Below, piece by piece: positions 22,740 to 24,172 of a DNA stretch of 24,172 bases; the stretch's first letter is position 1, and each line of letters begins with the position of its first letter. The translations under genes were made by a program, and so were the position numbers. Origin of the DNA: a virus; IMG/VR virus record IMGVR_UViG_3300025131_000422, positions 1-24,172 of that record; one strand, 5' to 3'. Under the pieces are notes generated by a model, which saw only the letters and a list, made by a program, of their open reading frames with translations, had not been told where the DNA came from and did no database searches.

Positions 22740-24172
22740 ATGGCCAAATCATTTAGAGTAAGAACTGATGTTAGAACTAGTGGTGCAAAAGATAAGAATA
22801 TAACTTTTGAACTTAATCAGGACTTTGATTTATTAGAAATTCTTAGTCTTTCTTTAACACAACAAGATGTTTATACACGTATGTGTGCAGATTTTGGTGT
22901 AGTTGTAGGAAGAGTAACTACAAATGCTGGATTCGGTATACCCAATGCAAAAGTTTCTATATTTATACCTCTAGATGATGCCGATGAAAAAAACGAAGTA
23001 ATTAAGTTTTTATACCCTTATAAACAACCTTTCGATACAGATGAAGATGGCAGAAGATATAATTTACTTAGTAGTGAAAAAACCTTTGATTGCCATGTAA
23101 ATGTAGGAACCTTCCCAACACTAAATAATGTATTAAACAATCAAGAAGTTAAATATGTTTATGACAAATATTACAAATATACAGTAAAAACTAACGAAGC
23201 CGGAGATTTTATGATATATGGTGTACCAGTGGGTGACCAAACCATTATTATGGATGTGGATGTTAGTGATATTGGTTGTTTTTCGTTATTACCAGAAGAT
23301 TTTAAAATAAAAGGTTATCCAGAGTCAGATTTTGATGGACCCAGGTTTAAAGATGACCGTACTATAGATAGTCTACCACAAATAATAAATTTACAAAAAT
23401 CTATAGATATTAGACCATTTTGGGGTGATGAAGAGTTTTGTAGAGCAGCAATTACAAGAGTGGATTTTGATTTGTCCGCAACAGGGTTTAAATTAGAACC
23501 TACAGCTGTTTTTATGGGGAGTACTGCAACTGATACTGGTAAAGATTCTGTGAATAATAATTGTCGTCCTAAAGCACATATGGGCGACCTATGTAGCTTA
23601 ATTACTAAACCAGGTATAATAGATTGTATAAGGTATACACCATTTTTTGAAAATGACCCCAATGCTTATCCTGATTGGGCACCAGGAGGCTGGAACCCAT
23701 CAGGTGGTGGGGAAGTTCCTGTATTAGAAAGATATTATCTGGAAGATGGTGGTAGAGTAATTGATAATACGGGAGCATTTTTAGTTCATATGCCGATGAA
23801 TTTAGATTATATGATAACTAATGAATTTGGTGATATGGTATTATCCGAAGACCCTACTAAGGGGGTCCCAACTAGAACTAGATGTAGATTTAGAGTAAGA
23901 GCTGAACAAGCAACTGGAAGTGCAAGACTAAGGAGAAGGGCATCCTATTTGGTACCAAATATTAGAGAATATTATAAACATTGGGAAGGTAATGATAATG
24001 GTGATTGGCCTGGGATTGAAGCAAGTTCATACGCTTTTTCCATACACTATAGTGATTATCATCCATGGGCACAAAAAAATATGATTCCGGCAGCAAAAGA
24101 CGTATTCTATGATATGACCTTTAATAGGGTTTATACTTTTTCACAATTTCATGACCATATTAAACATGGTGG
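22740..24172 (+). CDS. Large baseplate/tail structural protein with a CarboxypepD-regulatory-like domain (partial)
   Basis: The frame is open from the ATG at 22740 to the window edge, giving at least 477 residues with no stop, so the C-terminus is missing. Residues about 52-180 look like a carboxypeptidase-regulatory-like beta-sandwich: VVVGRVTTNAGFGIPNAKVS opens it and TNEAGDFMIYGVPVGDQTI closes it, with a ~65-residue insertion between. The rest (DSLPQIINLQKSIDIRPFWG, VLERYYLEDGGRVIDNTGAF, TRCRFRVRAEQATGSARLRR) is not assigned to a family. It directly follows the gp25- and gp6-like genes, where T4 carries the long wedge protein gp7. A wedge or peripheral baseplate role is a positional inference. 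The start follows an AAGAAG-containing A-rich leader. Confidence 0.8.
   Translation, partial: MAKSFRVRTDVRTSGAKDKNITFELNQDFDLLEILSLSLTQQDVYTRMCADFGVVVGRVTTNAGFGIPNAKVSIFIPLDDADEKNEVIKFLYPYKQPFDTDEDGRRYNLLSSEKTFDCHVNVGTFPTLNNVLNNQEVKYVYDKYYKYTVKTNEAGDFMIYGVPVGDQTIIMDVDVSDIGCFSLLPEDFKIKGYPESDFDGPRFKDDRTIDSLPQIINLQKSIDIRPFWGDEEFCRAAITRVDFDLSATGFKLEPTAVFMGSTATDTGKDSVNNNCRPKAHMGDLCSLITKPGIIDCIRYTPFFENDPNAYPDWAPGGWNPSGGGEVPVLERYYLEDGGRVIDNTGAFLVHMPMNLDYMITNEFGDMVLSEDPTKGVPTRTRCRFRVRAEQATGSARLRRRASYLVPNIREYYKHWEGNDNGDWPGIEASSYAFSIHYSDYHPWAQKNMIPAAKDVFYDMTFNRVYTFSQFHDHIKHG

Noticed and set aside
1-24172. CRISPR arrays, tRNA genes, insertion sequences, restriction or toxin-antitoxin modules
   Set aside because: No spaced direct repeats, cloverleaf-like sequence, transposase motifs or defence-system domains were seen on either strand.

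Overview
The window looks like part of a large T4-like (myovirus-type) tailed phage genome. The evidence is an AT-rich, densely packed gene set combining contractile-tail baseplate genes (gp53-, gp25- and gp6-like) with a T4-style replication and recombination set (gp32-like ssDNA-binding protein, UvsX, a T4 RNase H/FEN-type nuclease and a gp41-like helicase) and a class II ribonucleotide reductase. Start codons are mostly preceded by A/T-rich leaders instead of Shine-Dalgarno sequences. One promoter candidate fits the TTTG / TAnnTTTG pattern. Both traits are typical of Bacteroidota, so a Bacteroidota host is my best inference; the sequence does not name it. All 17 visible stop codons are TAA (15) or TAG (2), with no TGA.

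Layout. (1) 1-10934, plus strand, tail/baseplate block: the end of an upstream gene, a 1029-residue structural protein, a 359-residue protein, a gp53-like wedge protein, and a 2106-residue hub-like protein ending in an M23 peptidase-like domain that lacks one usual histidine. (2) 10995-12021: two small overlapping genes of unknown role, the second very acidic with a short repeat and a coiled coil. (3) 12118-19255: the DNA metabolism block, in order ssDNA-binding protein, UvsX, a SlyD-like FKBP prolyl isomerase, a 5' nuclease starting at TTG, a 150-residue unknown, replicative helicase and class II ribonucleotide reductase. (4) 19260-20243, minus strand: one isolated gene for a 17-cysteine protein. 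(5) 20314-24172, plus strand: the baseplate resumes with gp25-like and gp6-like wedge proteins and a large protein that runs off the window.

Two kinds of non-coding pattern tie the window together. A motif close to TATTTATWATAAAAGAA lies just upstream of four genes on both strands, including both sides of the divergent gap at 20244-20313; looser versions precede two more genes. Several adjacent genes are joined by the same 8-base overlap, ATGNNTAA, which suggests coupled translation. The strongest candidates for something undescribed are the cysteine-rich minus-strand gene, the shared promoter-like motif, and the prolyl isomerase embedded in the replication operon.
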